64,000 nt of DNA from Leptotrichia sp. oral taxon 215 str. W9775 (GTDB taxonomy: Bacteria > Fusobacteriota > Fusobacteriia > Fusobacteriales > Leptotrichiaceae): positions 42,322 through 106,321 of the forward strand of contig NZ_KI272841.1 in NCBI RefSeq assembly GCF_000469505.1. The letters run 5' to 3'. How positions within the stretch are numbered: the stretch's first letter is position 1; each line of letters opens with the position of its first letter. This document shows positions 61,620 through 64,000 of the stretch, piece by piece. The notes beneath the pieces are model-generated. The model was not told the origin of the DNA, made no database searches, and worked only from the letters and a program-made list of their open reading frames with translations. The position numbers and the translations under genes are program-made.

Positions 61620-63422
61620 ATGAAAATTAGAAAGTCAATTATGCTCTTTCTGGTTGCTATAATGATGCTGCTTACAGCTTGCGGACCGGGAGAAAAGAAA
61701 AGTAAGACAGGTGGAGGAGAAACTGTAGATGCTTCAAAATTTCCTATTGAAACTACAAATAAAGAACCTGCAGTAAAAGATGCAGTTCTAAAAGTTGCAA
61801 TAGTAAAGGATTCACCTTTGATTGGTATTTTTTATTCAGATATCGGTCAGGGAGATGGGTTTGATGGCTTACTAATAGCTACTTTTTTTAGAAATGAAAT
61901 ATTTGATCTGGATGAAAACTTTGAAATTACAGATACAGGAATGGCAACATTATCTGTCGATGCCCCAAATAAAAAAGCTACAATAAAAATAAAAGATGGA
62001 ATAAAATGGTCAGATGGACAGCCATTGACAGCTGATGATATTATATTTGCATATAAAGTAATAGGAAATAAGGACTATACAGGTGTAAGATATAATGATG
62101 AAAATGAAAAAGTAGTAGGAATGAAGGAATATCATGAAGGTAAAGCACAGGATATTTCAGGACTTAAGAAAATTGATGACAAAACAGTAGAAGTTTCATT
62201 TACAGAACTGGGACAAGGTGTTTACACTGGAGGAAATGGATTAATAGGGTCAGCATTACCTGAACACCACTTAAAAGATATTCCTATAAAAGATCTTGAA
62301 AAATCAGAAAAAGTAAGAAACAAAATGATAACTCTTGGTGCGTATACTATAGTTAGCGGAGTTCAAGGAGAAAGTTTAGAACTTAAGGCAAACCCATATC
62401 ACTTCAGAGGTAAACCAAAAATTGAAAAAGCAACAGTGGAAGTAGTAAACTCAAATACAATTGTATCAGCTTTAAAAACTGGAAAATACGATATGGCTTT
62501 ACGTATACCTACAGATTTATATAAATCATATAAAGATTTAAATAACCTTGAAATACTTGGAAACCAGGAATTATATTATTCATATATGGCTTTCAAAGTA
62601 GGTCACTTTGACAAGGTAAAAGGTGAAAATATAACAGATCCAAATGCAAAAATGGCAGATGTAAGATTGAGACAGGCATTAGTTTACGGACTTGATGTAG
62701 AGCAAATGGTAAAAGCTTTCTATTATGGATTAAGAGAAAGAGCTACAATGGCTGTACCTCCAGCATTTAAAAAATATTATTCAAAAGATATAAAAGGATT
62801 CCCATATGATCCTGAAAAAGCTAAAAAGTTATTGGATGAAGCAGGATATAAAGATGTAAACGGAGATGGATACAGAGAAGATAAAAATGGAAAACCATTT
62901 GAAGTAAGAATAGCTTCAATGGCAGGTGGAGATATAGCTGAACCGTTGGCACAGTTCTATATACAGCAATGGAAGGAAATTGGTATAAAAGGTGTTCTTT
63001 CTACAGGAAGACTTATAGAATTTAACAGTTTCTATGATAAAGTACAGGCTGATGACCCTGAAATAGATGTATTCTTTGCTGCATGGTCAGTTGGAACAAA
63101 CTTGAATCCAATTGAAGGTGGAGGAAGAAAATCACCATTTAACTTCCCAAGATTCGTTTCAGATGAAAATGATAAATTAATGGCTGAAATATCAAGTCCT
63201 AAAACATTGGAAGATCCTAATTATAAAGCAGAAGCTTATAAAAAATGGCAGGAATATTATATAAATCAAGCAGTTGAAGTACCTTTAACTTACAGATATG
63301 ATTTATCTCCTGTAAACAAAAGAGTTAAAAACTTCTATGTAGGATACGATTTGTATAAAAATGGTAAAATGGTTAACCAGTGGGAACTTACTGCTGCAGA
63401 ACCTATAAAAGCAACAAATTAA
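61620..63422 (+). CDS. oppA: Oligopeptide-binding lipoprotein OppA-like, copy 2
   Basis: A 600-residue paralogue of the preceding gene. The lipobox is LLTAC (C21). Long blocks are identical to copy 1, notably around LLDEAGYKDVNGDGYREDKN, while surface loops and the segment after residue 60 differ (DSPLIGIFYSDIGQGDGFDG). It has its own promoter and terminator, so copies may be expressed separately with different peptide preferences. Confidence 0.92.
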   Translation: MKIRKSIMLFLVAIMMLLTACGPGEKKSKTGGGETVDASKFPIETTNKEPAVKDAVLKVAIVKDSPLIGIFYSDIGQGDGFDGLLIATFFRNEIFDLDENFEITDTGMATLSVDAPNKKATIKIKDGIKWSDGQPLTADDIIFAYKVIGNKDYTGVRYNDENEKVVGMKEYHEGKAQDISGLKKIDDKTVEVSFTELGQGVYTGGNGLIGSALPEHHLKDIPIKDLEKSEKVRNKMITLGAYTIVSGVQGESLELKANPYHFRGKPKIEKATVEVVNSNTIVSALKTGKYDMALRIPTDLYKSYKDLNNLEILGNQELYYSYMAFKVGHFDKVKGENITDPNAKMADVRLRQALVYGLDVEQMVKAFYYGLRERATMAVPPAFKKYYSKDIKGFPYDPEKAKKLLDEAGYKDVNGDGYREDKNGKPFEVRIASMAGGDIAEPLAQFYIQQWKEIGIKGVLSTGRLIEFNSFYDKVQADDPEIDVFFAAWSVGTNLNPIEGGGRKSPFNFPRFVSDENDKLMAEISSPKTLEDPNYKAEAYKKWQEYYINQAVEVPLTYRYDLSPVNKRVKNFYVGYDLYKNGKMVNQWELTAAEPIKATN

Positions 63423-63496
63423 TAGTTAAATATAACTGTTATATATGAAAATTATATAAAAAATATAAGATATCGAAAAAGATGTAAAATCGATTC

Positions 63497-63531
63497 AAAC
63501 GCTGATAAATAAAGGTTTATCAGCGTTTTTT
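63497..63531 (+). terminator. Terminator after OppA copy 2
   Basis: A perfect 13-bp stem AAACGCTGATAAA with TTTATCAGCGTTT, loop TAAAGG, followed by Ts. Confidence 0.9.
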
Positions 63532-63548
63532 GCAATGTGAAAAAAGTA

Positions 63549-63577
63549 TTGATATAATTTATTAAAAGTGCTAGAAT
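63549..63577 (+). promoter_or_regulatory. Promoter of OppA copy 3
   Basis: TTGATA (63549-63554), a 17-bp spacer and TAGAAT (63572-63577) with TG one base upstream. Confidence 0.5.
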
Positions 63578-63621
63578 AAATTAAGTTAATATATCAATAA
63601 AAAAACTGGAGGTAGGTTAGT

Positions 63622-64000
63622 ATGAAAATTAAAAGTGTAGTTTCAGTGTTAGTTATGATGATGTTGTTAATGTCATGTGGACCAGGGCAGAAAAAGAGTG
63701 CTGATGGAAACAAGAATTCTGAGAGTATAAAATTTGAAACAGAAACTCAGAATAAAGATAATGCAGTTCCAGGAGCAGTTCTAAGTGTTGCAATGGTTAA
63801 GGATTCACCATTGGTAGGGATATTTAATGAGGCAATGTATAAGGACGGTTATGACGGAGATATAATTGAATGGTTTTTAACAAATGTCATTTTAGATATT
63901 GATGAAAACTTTGAAATAACTGATACAGGAATAGCAACATTAAATGTAGATCCGGAAAACAAAAAAGCAACTATAAAAATAAAAGATGGAATGAAATGGT
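63622..64000 (+). CDS. oppA: Oligopeptide-binding lipoprotein OppA-like, copy 3 (3' truncated by window edge)
   Basis: The first 126 codons of a third paralogue. The lipobox is LLMSC (C19), followed by GPGQKKSADG. The mature part (VAMVKDSPLVGIFNEAMYKD, ITDTGIATLNVDPENKKATI) aligns with copies 1 and 2 and is clearly the same family, with some divergence. A TGGAGGT ribosome-binding site lies before the ATG, and the gene has its own promoter. The rest lies outside the window. Confidence 0.9.
   Translation, partial: MKIKSVVSVLVMMMLLMSCGPGQKKSADGNKNSESIKFETETQNKDNAVPGAVLSVAMVKDSPLVGIFNEAMYKDGYDGDIIEWFLTNVILDIDENFEITDTGIATLNVDPENKKATIKIKDGMKW

Noticed and set aside
1..64000. CRISPR arrays, tRNA or rRNA genes, complete insertion sequences
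   Set aside because: No regularly spaced repeats, no cloverleaf or CCA end, no rRNA-like segment and no transposase frame were seen by reading; a tRNAscan, Rfam or ISfinder run could still find weak cases.

Overview
The window is a low-GC chromosomal segment that most resembles the Fusobacteriota, probably Leptotrichia or a close relative. Several independent lines support this. Base composition is strongly A/T biased. Lipid A/LPS genes (a LpxL/HtrB-type acyltransferase, a DUF374 acyltransferase and the Kdo transferase waaA) sit beside genes with a Firmicute flavour (rny, ymdB, prp with an N-terminally extended L27). The F1Fo ATP synthase c subunit carries the Na+-binding residues known from Ilyobacter and Propionigenium. 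The genus is inferred from gene content, not proven. All genes point right except two near 50 kb.

Layout. 1-8.3 kb: the tail of a DUF4143 ATPase, deoC, then a mixed accessory stretch. That stretch holds an SH3 exported protein, a 3-methyladenine glycosylase, a DKNYY protein, a nonsense-riddled phosphatase/nuclease pseudogene, a complete DUF4143 ATPase followed closely by a Fic protein, and two unrecognised AT-rich genes. 8.4-12.2 kb: the rest of a nucleoside catabolism set (deoB, deoD, cdd) with a NUDIX and a PNPOx-like gene. 12.3-21.9 kb: a methyltransferase, then atpZ-atpI-atpBEFHAGDC and a DUF4912 gene, bounded by a consensus promoter and a perfect 15-bp terminator hairpin. 22-36 kb: housekeeping genes (cls, truB, ruvC, trmL, thyA, folA, TetR, DUF374, metG, two lipoproteins, rpsO, lpxL-like, rny). 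36-48 kb: a methyltransferase, a DUF4424/YARHG protein, ymdB, prmA, cmk, an HU gene with a disturbed start, waaA, trmB, rplU-prp-rpmA, uvrA and a DUF1439 lipoprotein. 48.4-51.4 kb: a zinc alcohol dehydrogenase facing a minus-strand htrA plus DUF333 pair. 51.6-55.3 kb: a fructose PTS operon (regulator, fruK, fruA). 55.6-64 kb: a peptide ABC transporter (oppD-F-B-C) followed by three tandem OppA-like lipoproteins, the last cut by the window edge.

How it fits together. Deoxynucleosides are split by DeoD, converted by DeoB and cleaved by DeoC to glycolytic intermediates, while cytidine enters through Cdd. Fructose enters by PTS and peptides by the ABC importer, as expected of a fermentative anaerobe that couples ATP hydrolysis or synthesis to a Na+ gradient.

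No CRISPR array, tRNA, rRNA or intact insertion sequence was seen. I did not find a convincing new multi-gene system. The observations most worth a second look are the frame problem at the HU start, the metal-binding tail on the alcohol dehydrogenase, two promoter-embedded inverted repeats (deoB and adh), a recurring terminator motif, the ribosomal-protein leader hairpins, and the orphan genes near 7-8 kb.
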